A stretch of 64,000 nucleotides of DNA from Pectobacterium brasiliense (GCF_016950255.1 NZ_JACGFN010000001.1:1798001-1862000); one strand, 5' to 3'; numbered from the stretch's first letter, positions 8,670 to 18,532 are shown. The notes: a model not told the origin generated them from the letters alone. Translations and numbers: made by a program.

Positions 8670-9251
8670 TTACCAGATGGCCTGTGGTGCCATAGATGAC
8701 GAGTCAGACTGTCCCTGAAGCATATGAGGAGTCTGATTTGTCGGGTTAGACATCATTGATCCCTGATTTTTCGCGGGTAAGGGAACAGAGGCGACAGGTA
8801 CCAGCACCAAATCGGCGTTATTTACTCCGTTGCTAATAACCGGCAAGACGTTCTCCGTCACCATCACGATACGATTGTCTATCGCAACGGCTGCGCTGAG
8901 TAAGATACGCGCGTTGGGCTGAATATCAGCCGGGTTATACGGTAACTCGAATCGGAAAGGTGCCTGCTTTCCTTCTGTACGCGTCACACGCTGAGTGATC
9001 ACTTTTGAAGGTGCATCCGCCAGCGATGCATCAGATACCGTAACGGTTAAAACGGCGTTATGAGGGAGTGCAATGCGCTGACGAATATTCACCGTACCGG
9101 TTACCGCTGGCATTGCAACAGCCGGGCGCTGTGAAGAAACAGACGTGACAGGTGCGCCAGTTTGAGGAGAAACGCCATAATCATTCCTCTGTGCACATGC
9201 AACCAGAGTCATCGATAACGTGATACCGCCTAATATATGCCATAATTTCAT
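8670..9251 (-). CDS. ybaY: YbaY family lipoprotein
   Basis: A 193-residue predicted outer-membrane lipoprotein. The signal peptide ends with the lipobox VACA, placing the lipidated Cys at about residue 19. The mature part contains the family's beta-rich domain (VTGTVNIRQRIALPHNAVLT; RFELPYNPADIQPNARI), as in type III secretion pilotin-like YbaY. The C-terminus is Asn/Gln/Ser-rich and probably disordered. It sits between atl and tesB in the same position and orientation as in E. coli. Its function is not established. Confidence 0.88.
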   Translation of the reverse strand: MKLWHILGGITLSMTLVACAQRNDYGVSPQTGAPVTSVSSQRPAVAMPAVTGTVNIRQRIALPHNAVLTVTVSDASLADAPSKVITQRVTRTEGKQAPFRFELPYNPADIQPNARILLSAAVAIDNRIVMVTENVLPVISNGVNNADLVLVPVASVPLPAKNQGSMMSNPTNQTPHMLQGQSDSSSMAPQAIW

Positions 9252-9463
9252 TCGGTCAGTCTCCTTTATTATTGTCAGACTACCGGTATCGAAAACCGGT
9301 ACTCATAAATAGTATGATTCACCCAACACAATAATGATGGTGCAAAATTCTGATATTTTCCTGAAATCCACACATTCATTGCAGTAAAAAAACCATAAAA
9401 AAATATTTTATACCTTAAAAACAAACAGATAATTATTTATTCGCATTCATTGGGGCCGATATT

Positions 9464-10327
9464 ATGAGTCAATCACTACAACACCTTCTCGACCTCCTGC
9501 ATTTAGAGAAACTCGAAGAAGGGCTATTTCGCGGACAAAGCGATGATTTAGGGCTGCGTCAGGTCTTTGGTGGGCAAGTCGTCGGGCAGGCCATGTCGGC
9601 CGCCAAACAGACTGTCCCCGTCGAGCGCAACATTCACTCTTTCCACAGCTACTTTTTGCTACCCGGCGATAGCCAGAAACCGATTATTTATGACGTTGAA
9701 AACCTGCGCGATGGCAACAGCTTCAGCGCCAGACGCGTTAGGGCTATCCAGAATGGTCGCCCTATTTTTTATATGACGGCCTCATTTCAAAGTCATGAAG
9801 AAGGGTTCGAGCACCAAAATGTGATGCCAAACGTCACACCGCCAGAAGATCTGAAATCCGAGCAGGAAATCGCACAAGATATGCAGCACCTTCTGCCACC
9901 CCGCTTTCACGATAAATTTATTCAGGCCAGCCCGATTGAGATACGCCCGGTTAAATTCCATAACCCACTAAAAGGCGAAGTAGACGAGCCGGTGCGACAC
10001 GTCTGGTGTCGTGCCAGTAGCACGCTGCCGGACGATAAGCGTATTCACCAATATCTGCTCGGCTATACGTCTGACTGCAATTTCCTACTCACGGCCTTAC
10101 AGCCTCACGGCGTTGGCTTTTTGGAGCCGAGTATGCAGGTCGCTACCATCGATCACTCAATGTGGTTCCACCGTGATTTCCGGCTGGATGACTGGCTGTT
10201 ATATACCGTAGAAAGCACGTCAGCATCCGGTGCTCGTGGTTTCGTTCGTGGGCAATTCTATACTCGGGAAGGCGTGCTGGTTGCATCCAGCGTGCAGGAA
10301 GGCGTCATACGTCGTCGCCAGCCGTAA
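9464..10327 (+). CDS. tesB: Acyl-CoA thioesterase II
   Basis: TesB hydrolyses medium- and long-chain acyl-CoAs to free fatty acids and CoA in the cytoplasm. The 287-residue protein is a double hot-dog enzyme. The first half has the [19 protein letters not shown] motif and [12 protein letters not shown]. The second has the catalytic Asp in [14 protein letters not shown], and [15 protein letters not shown], with a C-terminal [13 protein letters not shown]. The length matches E. coli TesB (286). It is a single gene between ybaY and the convergent amtB, and a hairpin follows it. Confidence 0.96.
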   Translation: MSQSLQHLLDLLHLEKLEEGLFRGQSDDLGLRQVFGGQVVGQAMSAAKQTVPVERNIHSFHSYFLLPGDSQKPIIYDVENLRDGNSFSARRVRAIQNGRPIFYMTASFQSHEEGFEHQNVMPNVTPPEDLKSEQEIAQDMQHLLPPRFHDKFIQASPIEIRPVKFHNPLKGEVDEPVRHVWCRASSTLPDDKRIHQYLLGYTSDCNFLLTALQPHGVGFLEPSMQVATIDHSMWFHRDFRLDDWLLYTVESTSASGARGFVRGQFYTREGVLVASSVQEGVIRRRQP

Positions 10328-10350
10328 ACCTTGCGGCAAACTCGTAACGT

Positions 10351-10382
10351 AAAAAACCACCTCATCTGGAGGGGGGTGGTTT
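10351..10382. terminator. Hairpin between tesB and amtB
   Basis: AAACCACC / GGTGGTTT form a stem that can end tesB transcripts. Read on the minus strand the stem is followed by six Ts in total, so it may also back up the amtB terminator. Confidence 0.7.
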
Positions 10383-10390
10383 AAGACTGA

Positions 10391-10424
10391 TAATAAAACA
10401 GGCGTGGAGTCTCCCCCACGCCTG
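10391..10424 (-). terminator. Terminator of glnK-amtB
   Basis: On the minus strand a CAGGCGTGG / CCACGCCTG hairpin is followed by TTTTATTA, 43 bases beyond the amtB stop codon. Confidence 0.85.
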
Positions 10425-10466
10425 CATACTGTATTCTGACTATCTCACTGATTAATTTACGCGATC

Positions 10467-11759
10467 TTATTGGTTGTAAGCGCTCTCGCCATGGCTGTTT
10501 ACGTCCAGACCTTCGCGCTCTTGATCTTCAGGTACACGCAGGCCGACAACCATATCCGCGATCTTGAAGGCGACAAATGCCACCACGCCAGACCACACCA
10601 GACAAACAATCACGCTGAACAGCTGGACCCAAATCTGGTGTGCCATCGTCACGCCTTCCGCATAGCCAGTACCGCCCAGTGATGCAGAAGTGAATACGCC
10701 AGTCAGGATACAACCAACGATGCCGCACACGCCGTGAACACCGAACACATCACATGGGTCATCCACACGCAGCCATCTTTTCAGTACCGTTACACCCCAC
10801 AAGCCTGCAACACCACCGGCCAGACCGATGATCAATGCACCACCCACGCCAACCGTACCCGCAGCTGGCGTGATTGCCACCAGACCCGCGATACAGCCAG
10901 AGCATGCGCCCAGCAGAGAAGGCTTACCACGGACCATCCACTCACCGCCAACCCATGCCAGAATTGCAGCGGCAGTCGCGACAACGGTGTTCAGGAAAGC
11001 CAGAGCGGCGATACCGTTCGCAGCCCCCGCAGAACCCGCATTGAAACCAAACCAGCCGATGTACAGGATCGCCGTACCGATAAACACCATCGGCAGGTTA
11101 TGCGGTTTGAAGGCCTCTTTGCCAAAACCAGCACGTTTGCCCAGCAGGTAAGCACCAACCAAACCAGCAACTGCGGCGTTGATGTGAACCACCGTACCGC
11201 CAGCGAAGTCCAGCGCACCATCCGCCGCCAGATAGCCACCGCCCCATACCATGTGCGTCATCGGCAGGTAGGAGAACGTCAGCCACAGCGCAACAAAGAT
11301 CAGGACAGCAGAGAAACGAATACGCTCAGCAATCGCCCCGACAATCAGCGCCACGGTGATACAGGCAAAGGAAGCCTGATAAGCCACGTGCACGAACTGA
11401 TAGAAGGTGCCACTGATGGATTCAATCCCGATGCCTTTCAGCATAAAGGTGCTGAAACCACCGAAGAAGGCGTTACCTTCGCTGAAGGCCAGGCTATATC
11501 CGTAAACGACCCACAGGATACAAACCATCGCGAACGTTACGCTCACCTGCGTCATCATGGACAGAACGTTCTTAGAACGAATCAGGCCGCCGTAAAACAG
11601 TGCGATGCCCGGTATAGTCATAAAGAGTACCAGTGCGGTACAAATCATAATAAAAGCGTTGTCCGCTTTATCAATCGTCGGTGTCGCAGCCATTGCCCAG
11701 GACGGGAGTAATGCCGCCACACCGAGACCTAATGAAGAGAGTCGTTTTTTCATTTTCAT
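10467..11759 (-). CDS. amtB: Ammonium transporter AmtB
   Basis: AmtB is the trimeric inner-membrane ammonium channel. The 430-residue precursor has a cleavable signal peptide (about 24 residues, ending SWAMA) and then eleven transmembrane helices. Conserved features are the entry GIALFYGGL, the pore His pair (GGTVVHINAAVAGL and DVFGVHGVCGIVG), and the C-terminal GlnK-contact tail GLRVPEDQEREGLDVNSHGE. It lies 33 bases downstream of glnK in the classical operon, whose NtrC/sigma-54 promoter is upstream of glnK. Under nitrogen excess GlnK plugs the channel. Confidence 0.97.
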   Translation of the reverse strand: MKMKKRLSSLGLGVAALLPSWAMAATPTIDKADNAFIMICTALVLFMTIPGIALFYGGLIRSKNVLSMMTQVSVTFAMVCILWVVYGYSLAFSEGNAFFGGFSTFMLKGIGIESISGTFYQFVHVAYQASFACITVALIVGAIAERIRFSAVLIFVALWLTFSYLPMTHMVWGGGYLAADGALDFAGGTVVHINAAVAGLVGAYLLGKRAGFGKEAFKPHNLPMVFIGTAILYIGWFGFNAGSAGAANGIAALAFLNTVVATAAAILAWVGGEWMVRGKPSLLGACSGCIAGLVAITPAAGTVGVGGALIIGLAGGVAGLWGVTVLKRWLRVDDPCDVFGVHGVCGIVGCILTGVFTSASLGGTGYAEGVTMAHQIWVQLFSVIVCLVWSGVVAFVAFKIADMVVGLRVPEDQEREGLDVNSHGESAYNQ

Positions 11760-11792
11760 CCATCCCTATTTACGTATCTACGCTAGGTGTTG

Positions 11793-12131
11793 TTAAAGTG
11801 CGGCTTCGTCAGTTTCACCCGTACGAATACGGATAACCCTTTGCAACTCGGCGACAAAAATTTTGCCATCACCAATTTTTCCGGTGTACGCGGCTTTGCT
11901 GATGACGTCGATCACTTCATCCAACTGGTCGTCTGCAATCGCGATATCAATTTTTACCTTGGGTAAAAAATTAACGCTGTATTCTGCGCCGCGGTATAGC
12001 TCCGCGTGCCCTTTCTGACGACCAAATCCTTTCACCTCAGTGACGGTAAGTCCCTGGATGCCGACAGAAGATAACGCTTCACGTACATCTTCCAGCTTGA
12101 ATGGTTTTATCACCACAGTAACCAGTTTCAT
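11793..12131 (-). CDS. glnK: PII signalling protein GlnK
   Basis: GlnK is a trimeric nitrogen sensor that binds ATP/ADP and 2-oxoglutarate, is uridylylated by GlnD, and blocks AmtB when nitrogen becomes plentiful. The 112-residue sequence has the PII start MKLVTVVIKPFKLEDVREAL. The T-loop (GFGRQKGHAELYRGAEYSVNF) has Tyr51, the uridylylation site, and the C-terminal signature is TGKIGDGKIFV. It is the first gene of glnK-amtB, as in most proteobacteria. A sigma-54 promoter and an NtrC-type site lie upstream. Confidence 0.97.
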   Translation of the reverse strand: MKLVTVVIKPFKLEDVREALSSVGIQGLTVTEVKGFGRQKGHAELYRGAEYSVNFLPKVKIDIAIADDQLDEVIDVISKAAYTGKIGDGKIFVAELQRVIRIRTGETDEAAL

Positions 12132-12220
12132 TTATCTTCCCCCTAGCCATTACGTTCAGGCTTTCGCCCGTCACTTGTTCGATTACATGCTCTATGAAGT
12201 CGGTCTACGTCATGACTAAA

Positions 12221-12235
12221 GCAAAGGGTGTGCCA
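12221..12235 (-). promoter_or_regulatory. Sigma-54 promoter of glnK-amtB
   Basis: On the minus strand TGGCACACCCTTTGC matches the -24/-12 consensus TGGCAC-N5-TTGC exactly. It is positioned about 90 bases before the glnK start codon. Confidence 0.93.
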
Positions 12236-12342
12236 TAAATGATTTATCTGGCACAAATCAGGAAAAAGAACGCTATTAACGATAAGAAAGGGCAAAAAGA
12301 AAACCCGGTGGGAAAGAAATGCAGGAAGAATCGGGCAAGAAT

Positions 12343-12359
12343 TGCACTAATTTAGTGCA
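12343..12359. promoter_or_regulatory. NtrC (NRI)-type activator site for glnK
   Basis: TGCACTAATTTAGTGCA is a 17-base perfect dyad (arms TGCACTA / TAGTGCA) matching the NtrC consensus TGCAC-N7-GTGCA. It lies about 110 bases upstream of the sigma-54 promoter, the usual enhancer distance. A partial half-site TGCACT lies further upstream near 12374. Confidence 0.85.
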
Positions 12360-12441
12360 CGAAGAGTATTTTCAGTGCAGTGCGGGGGAAAACCAGAATC
12401 ACGATGCCTATTGATGGTGCGAAGCCATGAATAGACTGTCA

Positions 12442-12468
12442 GTCTGCACCACACAAAGCGGTGCAGAC
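12442..12468. repeat. Inverted repeat behind mdlAB
   Basis: Perfect 9-base arms GTCTGCACC and GGTGCAGAC with a 9-base loop, 23 bases after the mdlB stop codon. There is no T run, so it is either a weak terminator or an mRNA-stabilising end. Its TGCAC/GTGCA halves resemble NtrC half-sites but the spacing is 4 bases too long. Confidence 0.65.
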
Positions 12469-12491
12469 CGAGATACTATCCCAGATCAGTT

Positions 12492-14270
12492 TCAGTGCGT
12501 AGGACAAGCCTCAGTGCTGGTGGCTGCAAGATCCTCTCCGGCGAGCTGCAATTGATACATTTGATAATAGCGCCCCTGCTGTTGCAGCAGTTGCTCATGC
12601 GTTCCACGCTCAACGGTTTGCCCATGATGGAGCACCATAATCGTGTCGGCCTCAACGATAGTGGAAAGCCGATGGGCGATGATAATCAAGGTTGTCTGTT
12701 CCCTGATAATGCGCAGCGCCTTTTGCACCGCCTGCTCCGTACCCGAGTCAATATTCGCCGTCGCTTCATCGAGAATCAGGATTTTAGGCGTTTGCACCAG
12801 TACCCGCGCAATCGCCAACAGCTGCTTTTGTCCGGTAGACAGGTTATTCCCCTGCTCGCCAATACGCGTATGCAATCCTTCAGGGAAAGCCCGAACCAGT
12901 TCGGCAAGCTGCACCACTTCCAGCACGCGCCAGACGGCCTCTTCGCTGATATCACGCCCCAGCGTCACATTCACAAACATGGATTCCGCCAGCACAACCG
13001 GATCCTGTTGCACCATTGCCACATTTTGGCGCAACACCGCATGAGAGAGCGTCGACAGCGGGCGGCCATCAAGTCGGATCTCACCCTCATCCGGTGCGTA
13101 ATATCCCATAAGCAAACTGGCTAGCGTACTTTTTCCACTGCCGGTATGCCCGACCAACGCAACGAATCCGCGCTCTGGTATCGTCAGAGAAATATTCTGT
13201 AGCACGCGTTTTTCTGTGCCATACGAGAAAGAAACATCGTCAATATCGACGCGCCCGGTCGCCAAAGGACGCTCATCATCGCCGTAGCGCTGCTTTTTGC
13301 CATCCATCAGTTCAAAGATACGCTCACCGGCGACAACCGCCTGCTGTAACATCGTTTGCTGAGTTGTCAGTTCAATCAGCGGTTCATTCAGACGGCCCAA
13401 ATAGTTGATAAACGCGTACAAGACCCCGACGCCAACCGATCCCATTGAGCTGAAACCGAATTGGATTAACAAACCACACAGTACCATCGCAGCAAACAGG
13501 CTCAGCAACGGCCTCAGCAGGAAACCTTCCAGACGCAGAGCCTTCATCCGCGCTTCATAATGCTCATGGCTGGCGGCCCCCAGTTTCTTGCCAAAGCGGG
13601 CCTGCTGGCGAAACTGCTGAATCACGCCCATGCCGTTAATCACTTCATTGAAGCCATCATTGATGTCAGCCAGATAGCTCCTCACCTTGCGGACAATCGG
13701 CGTACTAAAGCGATGGTACAGCACCATGACCGTCGCTACCGCAGGGAAAATCATCAGTGCAACCAGCGCCATCTGCCAGTTCAGACTGAACATCGCCACC
13801 AGCATCGCCCCCACCAACGCCGCACTGCGTAATACCGTTGACACCACCATGACGTACAGGTCTTTAACCACTTCGGTGTCATTGGTGACGCGTGAAATCA
13901 ATTGCCCTACGGGTTGCGTATCAAATGTACTCAACGGCTGGCGCAACGCCGCATCCATCACATCAATGCGCAGTTGCTGGACGACACCGACCGCAACGCG
14001 GTTGAACAGCAGCGTCTGGAAATAGTGCAGCGAGGCCGCCAGAATTTGCAGCAGGATATAGGCCATTGCCAGGCCCGCCGCAATCGCCAGCGGGAACTGG
14101 CCTTTTGCTACCAAATCGTCAATAAAATAGCTCACCAACACGGGGCCTGAGACTTCAGCGATTGCAGCAATCCACAGCATCAGTACGCCCTGTAACAGCG
14201 GTTTTCGCCAGGGGGAACCATAGGCCAGCAGACGTTTCAGGGTTGGCCAAAACTGTTGAGGACTATTCAT
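12492..14270 (-). CDS. mdlB: ABC exporter subunit MdlB
   Basis: MdlB is one half of a presumed heterodimeric ABC multidrug-type exporter. The 592-residue chain has an N-terminal six-helix membrane domain (about residues 20-320) and a nucleotide-binding domain. That domain has Walker [10 protein letters not shown], a Q-loop, the degenerate signature LSTGQKQL and Walker [13 protein letters not shown] followed by the H-loop AHRLSTI. I start it at 14270 ([15 protein letters not shown]), which matches E. coli MdlB. A longer in-frame start would add 50 Trp/Arg/Cys-rich residues that are out-of-frame mdlA sequence. It overlaps mdlA by 8 bases, implying translational coupling. The substrate is unknown. 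Confidence 0.95.
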   Translation of the reverse strand: MNSPQQFWPTLKRLLAYGSPWRKPLLQGVLMLWIAAIAEVSGPVLVSYFIDDLVAKGQFPLAIAAGLAMAYILLQILAASLHYFQTLLFNRVAVGVVQQLRIDVMDAALRQPLSTFDTQPVGQLISRVTNDTEVVKDLYVMVVSTVLRSAALVGAMLVAMFSLNWQMALVALMIFPAVATVMVLYHRFSTPIVRKVRSYLADINDGFNEVINGMGVIQQFRQQARFGKKLGAASHEHYEARMKALRLEGFLLRPLLSLFAAMVLCGLLIQFGFSSMGSVGVGVLYAFINYLGRLNEPLIELTTQQTMLQQAVVAGERIFELMDGKKQRYGDDERPLATGRVDIDDVSFSYGTEKRVLQNISLTIPERGFVALVGHTGSGKSTLASLLMGYYAPDEGEIRLDGRPLSTLSHAVLRQNVAMVQQDPVVLAESMFVNVTLGRDISEEAVWRVLEVVQLAELVRAFPEGLHTRIGEQGNNLSTGQKQLLAIARVLVQTPKILILDEATANIDSGTEQAVQKALRIIREQTTLIIIAHRLSTIVEADTIMVLHHGQTVERGTHEQLLQQQGRYYQMYQLQLAGEDLAATSTEACPTH

Positions 14271-16032
14271 TTTTCGTTCCTTCCAACTGCGGCACATCAT
14301 CCAGCGCCGCCTCCAGCTGTTGATAACGGTGCATATCCCGATACCAGCCGGGTTGTGCCGCCAGCGTCCGATGTGTGCCACGCTGCACCGTTTGTCCCTG
14401 CTGCAACACCACGATTTCATTCGCTTCGGTTAGGGCTGACAGACGATGTGCGCTGATGATCAGCGTCCGCTTTTCGCCCCATGTTTTGAGATTCTGCAAA
14501 ATCTGGTGTTCCGTTCGTCCATCAACCGCAGACAGCGCATCGTCCAGCACCAAAATTTCAGCATCCAGCAGCAGTGCTCGGGCAATCGCGATCCGCTGTT
14601 TTTGACCGCCTGATAACATCACGCCGCGCTCTCCGACCTCCGTCTGGTAACCCTGAGGTAAACGCAGAATGTCGTCATGAACGCTCGCAAGCCGTGCCGC
14701 CTGTTCAATCTCTTGTTGGGTAGCATCAGGTCGACCCAGTGCAATGTTTTGCGCCACGGTATCGGAAAACAAAAAAGGCATTTGCCCCACCACGGCAAAA
14801 CGGCTGCGCAGTTCATCCAACCGAATGGCGCTCAATGGACGACCGTGATAACGAATCTCTCCCGATTGGGTATCGAAGTGACGCAATATCAACGCCAGCA
14901 GCGTACTTTTCCCCGATCCGGTCGGCCCACATAGCCCCAGCATATTGCCCGGTGCCAGCGTAAACTGAATATGTTGTAAAGCATCACGGGTATTATCTGG
15001 GTAACGAAACGCGGAAATATTCACTTCCAGTACGCCCCGCTCGGCAGGCAATGATTCCTCACCGTCTTTCACCACGAGATCTTCCGCAAGCAGTTGACGA
15101 ATACGGCTATATGCCGCGCTACCACGCTCAACAATATTAAACATCCAGGCCAGTGCCAGCATCGGCCAGATCATCAACCCCAGATACATGACAAAGCTGG
15201 TCAACAAACCTAACGTCAGCGAACCGTTAATCACCATCCAACTGCCGCCGCCAATCGCCAGCAAATTCGACAGCCCGACGGCAATATAAATCGTGGGATC
15301 GAAGCGGGCATCAACGCGGGCAACGTGCATATTTTTGGCACCGGCGTCCGCCGCAACCTGCGCAAAACGCGAGGACTGATAGTTTTCCAACCCGAAGGCT
15401 TTAATCATCCGAATGCTGGTCAAACCTTCCTGCGCCTGATCGTTAAGCGAAGAAAACGCGGCCTGTGCGGATTTAAAACGGTTATGCAGTTGGGTACCGT
15501 AGCGCTTGATGAAAATCGCCATGACCGGCATCGGAAGCAGCGCCAGCAGGGTCAGTTCCCAACTGATTTGAGTACACATGACAACCAGTACGGCACAGCC
15601 CATCACCATCGAATCGACCAGCGTCAGCACGCCTTCTCCGGCGGCAAAGACCACGCGATCGACATCGTTAGTCGCACGCGCCATCAGATCGCCGGTACGG
15701 TGACGCTGGTAAAATGCCGGATGCTGACGGCTTAATTGACGATAAAAATCCTCTCGTAGTTCAACCGCCAACTGGTATGACGCACCAAACAGAAACACTC
15801 GCCACACGTAGCGCAGCAGATAGACCATGACGGCAGTCAGCAGCATCACGCCAATCCACTTCATCATTTCGGTCATCGACATGCCGTGCTGCGTTACACC
15901 ATCGACAATCACACCGACCAGTTTAGGGGGCAGCAATTGCAGGATGGCAATAGCAATCAATAGCGCAACAGCACCCAGATAGCGCCGCCATTCACGGCGA
16001 AAATACCAACTCAGTTGAGCAAACAATCTCAC
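14263..16032 (-). CDS. mdlA: ABC exporter subunit MdlA
   Basis: This is the partner half-transporter of MdlB, 589 residues: six transmembrane helices in the first 310 residues, then an ATPase domain. It has Walker [10 protein letters not shown], a canonical signature [15 protein letters not shown], Walker [13 protein letters not shown] and H-loop SAHRLSALT. The Walker B carries Asp where the catalytic Glu usually follows (LDDAL). MdlB has Glu (LDEAT), so the pair probably has one weak and one active ATP site, typical of heterodimeric exporters. It is transcribed from the decR side; mdlB follows with an overlap. Confidence 0.95.
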   Translation of the reverse strand: MRLFAQLSWYFRREWRRYLGAVALLIAIAILQLLPPKLVGVIVDGVTQHGMSMTEMMKWIGVMLLTAVMVYLLRYVWRVFLFGASYQLAVELREDFYRQLSRQHPAFYQRHRTGDLMARATNDVDRVVFAAGEGVLTLVDSMVMGCAVLVVMCTQISWELTLLALLPMPVMAIFIKRYGTQLHNRFKSAQAAFSSLNDQAQEGLTSIRMIKAFGLENYQSSRFAQVAADAGAKNMHVARVDARFDPTIYIAVGLSNLLAIGGGSWMVINGSLTLGLLTSFVMYLGLMIWPMLALAWMFNIVERGSAAYSRIRQLLAEDLVVKDGEESLPAERGVLEVNISAFRYPDNTRDALQHIQFTLAPGNMLGLCGPTGSGKSTLLALILRHFDTQSGEIRYHGRPLSAIRLDELRSRFAVVGQMPFLFSDTVAQNIALGRPDATQQEIEQAARLASVHDDILRLPQGYQTEVGERGVMLSGGQKQRIAIARALLLDAEILVLDDALSAVDGRTEHQILQNLKTWGEKRTLIISAHRLSALTEANEIVVLQQGQTVQRGTHRTLAAQPGWYRDMHRYQQLEAALDDVPQLEGTKNE

Positions 16033-16110
16033 GCGATTTTTATTCCAATAGCCAGACGGGTCATGACAGACTCAGACAAGTGATTATACAAAAGACGGAT
16101 GGATGATGAA

Positions 16111-16572
16111 TCACAGGGATAAGGGCAATGCCGTGGTATGTTTGATTCGTTCCATAGCAAAACTAGATGTTACATCGACCAGCCCGGGAATTCCATTCAC
16201 CAGCCGTTTATAGAAATCATCATAGCTTTTCATATCAGCGACCTGAACCTGCATCAGGTAATCGTATTCGCCAGCCATACGATAGAAAGCCAGCACCTCC
16301 GGCATATCGGACACCACGCGGGTGAAAGTCTGATACCAGTCGCGGTTATGCTGCTGCGTCTTCAATAAAACAAACGCTGTAAGCCCTAGCCCCAGACGTT
16401 CATTATCCAGCAGCGCCACCCGAGCCCGGATGATCCCTTCCTCCTCCAGGCGCTTCAGACGTTTCCAGCACGGCGTGGATGTCAGATTAACCGCCTCGGC
16501 CAGCGTCTGTAGCGAAAGCGTGCAATCCTGTTGCAGCATATTCAACAGTGTGCGATCAATTTTATCCAACAT
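16111..16572 (-). CDS. decR: Lrp/AsnC-family cysteine-responsive regulator DecR (YbaO)
   Basis: DecR senses cysteine and activates cysteine detoxification genes. The 153-residue protein starts [18 protein letters not shown] and has an AsnC-type helix-turn-helix at about residues 15-45 ([20 protein letters not shown]). A C-terminal RAM/ActR effector domain follows ([20 protein letters not shown]). The start at 16572 agrees with E. coli YbaO; a 37-residue in-frame upstream extension has no family support. The cysteine desulfhydrase gene cdsH lies nearby on the other strand, as in Salmonella, which supports the regulatory role. A palindrome at 16727-16740 may be its operator. Confidence 0.93.
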   Translation of the reverse strand: MLDKIDRTLLNMLQQDCTLSLQTLAEAVNLTSTPCWKRLKRLEEEGIIRARVALLDNERLGLGLTAFVLLKTQQHNRDWYQTFTRVVSDMPEVLAFYRMAGEYDYLMQVQVADMKSYDDFYKRLVNGIPGLVDVTSSFAMERIKHTTALPLSL

Positions 16573-16726
16573 AGGGCCACTCCATAGAAAACTTTTCTCT
16601 ACTTTCCGCCATTCGGAGAGAAAAGCAATGTTCTTTCCGCCCCAAATTGGCTTCAACACTCGCTGACAACACCAGAAAACCATATCACCATTCGATAATG
16701 AAAAAACATAACGAACTGTATAATAT

Positions 16727-16740
16727 GGTAATTCATTACC
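16727..16740. promoter_or_regulatory. Palindrome in the decR upstream region, possible DecR site
   Basis: GGTAATTCATTACC is a 14-base sequence with perfect 6-base arms. It lies between decR (leftward) and the rightward membrane-protein gene at 16839. A related GGTAATTTTTTTATCC occurs upstream of cdsH. Recognition by DecR is inferred from this recurrence only. Confidence 0.4.
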
Positions 16741-16838
16741 TTTTACAGAGAGTGATACGATAAACAGGCTGGTTGAGCTCTACGATTTGTGGCGATATCG
16801 ACCAACAGCATATTTTATGCCAATCAGGAGTGGCGAAA

Positions 16839-17285
16839 ATGATGACAACAGATAAAAAGAGTAAATTCAGCACGATTGGGATGGTGCTTGGTGCATTGGC
16901 ACTGCTTATTGCCGTTTCCTACTTTTGGGCAGGGCCATCAACGCCCGAAGTCACCATTGAAGAACAAATCGCAGAGAAAATTGTTTCTATCCGAGACACG
17001 ACCCTAAACAGGCTGATGGGGAAAGCCCCCTCGACACAACAACCCGAATCCCCCTTTAATGAACGACGACTCGTTATTACCGCAACATCAGCATTAGGCT
17101 GTCTCGCGATTATTTTTGCCGTTTTCGGCTTCGCTCGCCGTGAATCTGCCAGACCGTGCATAAGCGCGGCAATGCTCGGCATCGCAGTAATCGCATTCCC
17201 TTTCATTATTAGTGCCATCAATATGGCATTTACTTTAATGGCTCTCGTAGTAATAGCCACTGCGATTGCTATGATTTTTGGGTAA
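16839..17285 (+). CDS. Hypothetical inner-membrane protein
   Basis: I do not recognise this 148-residue protein. It begins MMTTDKKSKFSTIGM, has one transmembrane helix at about residues 12-32, and then a charged soluble segment of about 50 residues (TIEEQIAEKIVSIRDTTLNR). Two or three further hydrophobic helices fill the C-terminal half (ATSALGCLAIIFAVFGFAR; CISAAMLGIAVIAFPFIISA; AFTLMALVVIATAIAMIFG). The topology suggests a small integral inner-membrane protein. I chose the start at 16839 because CAGGAG lies 8 bases before it; the frame extends 22 residues further upstream. It lies between decR and cdsH, on the cdsH strand, but with 155 bases between, so co-regulation is possible, not shown. 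Confidence 0.75.
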   Translation: MMTTDKKSKFSTIGMVLGALALLIAVSYFWAGPSTPEVTIEEQIAEKIVSIRDTTLNRLMGKAPSTQQPESPFNERRLVITATSALGCLAIIFAVFGFARRESARPCISAAMLGIAVIAFPFIISAINMAFTLMALVVIATAIAMIFG

Positions 17286-17376
17286 CGATGCCATCGTATT
17301 TTAATAGAAAGACAAACTCCAAAAATAAATTAAAGGGGTTAATTTTTCTATAAAATCGGCCATAAAGAGATAAAAA

Positions 17377-17392
17377 GGTAATTTTTTTATCC
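17377..17392. promoter_or_regulatory. Possible DecR-type site upstream of cdsH
   Basis: GGTAATTTTTTTATCC, an imperfect dyad, shares GGTAATT with the perfect palindrome in front of decR and lies about 49 bases before the cdsH start. This is motif similarity only. Confidence 0.3.
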
Positions 17393-17440
17393 TAAAAACT
17401 CGTTACTCTATTCGCATCACTGCCTAACTGAGTTTTCATC

Positions 17441-18517
17441 ATGACCAATGCCTGGGTTAAAAATGCCATCAGCGCTATCGAAGCAGATTTTCAGCGTTCG
17501 GCTGACACGCATCTTATCCGTCTGACCCTGCCGGATTATCCCGGTATCTATTTTTACCTCAAAGATGAAAGCACACATCCCAGCGGCAGTCTGAAGCACC
17601 GTCTGGCTCGCTCCTTGTTTCTCTACGGGCTGTGCAACGGTTGGATTAAAGAAGGCACGCCGATTATTGAAGCGTCATCCGGCAGTACGGCCGTGTCAGA
17701 AGCCTATTTTGCGCGCTTGCTTGGCCTGCCATTTATCGCCGTCATGCCTTCCTGCACCGCAAAAAGAAAAATCGAGCAAATCGCTTTCTATGGCGGGCGC
17801 TGCCATTTTGTCGAACAGGCAGGACAAATCTATGCGGCATCTGAGCAGCTCGCGCAAGAGATGAACGGCCATTATATGGATCAGTTCACCTACGCAGAAC
17901 GCGCTACCGACTGGCGCGGCAACAACAATATTGCCGACAGCATTTACCGCCAAATGGCACGTGAACCGCATACCGTGCCGAATTACATTGTGATGAGTGC
18001 AGGAACTGGCGGTACGTCAGCCACGCTCGGACGCTACATTCGCTATCAGGGGCTGGATACACAACTGGTCGTCGTCGATCCAGAAAACTCCGTCTTCTAC
18101 GACTGTTACCAACAGCGGGATCGCTCCATCACTGGCCCGTGCGGCAGTCGGATCGAAGGTATCGGCCGTCCGCGTGCTGAACCGTCTTTTATTCCTGACG
18201 TCATTGATAGCATGATCAAAGTGCCGGATGCCGCCAGCATCGCAACGCTGTTCTGGCTGGAAAGCGTGTTAGGCCGCAAAGCAGGCGCCTCCACTGGCAC
18301 CAACGTCTGGGGAATGCTGCAACTGGCCAAAGAGATGGTGAAGCGAGGTCAAAAAGGTGCGATTGTGACTCTGCTCTGCGACAGCGGCGAACGCTATCTG
18401 GACACCTACTACAACAGCAGTTGGGTAGAAAAAAATATTGGTGACATTAGCCCTTATCTCAATGCGCTGAACAACCCAGCGATAGCTCACCTTTCCCCTG
18501 AACCCAGCCTGGCGTAA
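17441..18517 (+). CDS. cdsH: PLP-dependent cysteine desulfhydrase, CdsH type
   Basis: A fold-type II pyridoxal-phosphate enzyme of the cysteine synthase/cystathionine beta-synthase family, 358 residues. The PLP lysine is K52 in [10 protein letters not shown]. The substrate loop is [11 protein letters not shown], and the glycine-rich phosphate loop is [14 protein letters not shown]. The fit is best to the Salmonella cysteine desulfhydrase CdsH (STM0458), which degrades excess cysteine to pyruvate, ammonia and sulfide and lies beside the ybaO/decR homologue. The same neighbourhood here supports that role. It lacks features of CysK, such as the usual NTG loop, so a biosynthetic cysteine synthase is less likely. 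It is probably induced through DecR. Confidence 0.82.
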   Translation: MTNAWVKNAISAIEADFQRSADTHLIRLTLPDYPGIYFYLKDESTHPSGSLKHRLARSLFLYGLCNGWIKEGTPIIEASSGSTAVSEAYFARLLGLPFIAVMPSCTAKRKIEQIAFYGGRCHFVEQAGQIYAASEQLAQEMNGHYMDQFTYAERATDWRGNNNIADSIYRQMAREPHTVPNYIVMSAGTGGTSATLGRYIRYQGLDTQLVVVDPENSVFYDCYQQRDRSITGPCGSRIEGIGRPRAEPSFIPDVIDSMIKVPDAASIATLFWLESVLGRKAGASTGTNVWGMLQLAKEMVKRGQKGAIVTLLCDSGERYLDTYYNSSWVEKNIGDISPYLNALNNPAIAHLSPEPSLA

Positions 18518-18532
18518 CGACAGCCGAGCTAT

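Larger units (their letters stand above)
12132..12491. other. glnK-mdlB intergenic region
   Basis: The 360 bases contain the glnK leader, its sigma-54 promoter and NtrC-type site (own entries), and a hairpin near the end of mdlB. No gene is seen. Confidence 0.7.

Noticed and set aside
10734..11711. 325-codon open frame opposite amtB
   Set aside because: It is the antisense shadow of amtB: Arg/Gln/Thr-rich with no domain, and amtB is a certain gene in the normal phase.
17441..18517. Calling the PLP enzyme a cysteine synthase (CysK/CysM)
   Set aside because: The loop sequences and the decR neighbourhood fit the CdsH desulfhydrase better; a biosynthetic role remains possible but less likely.
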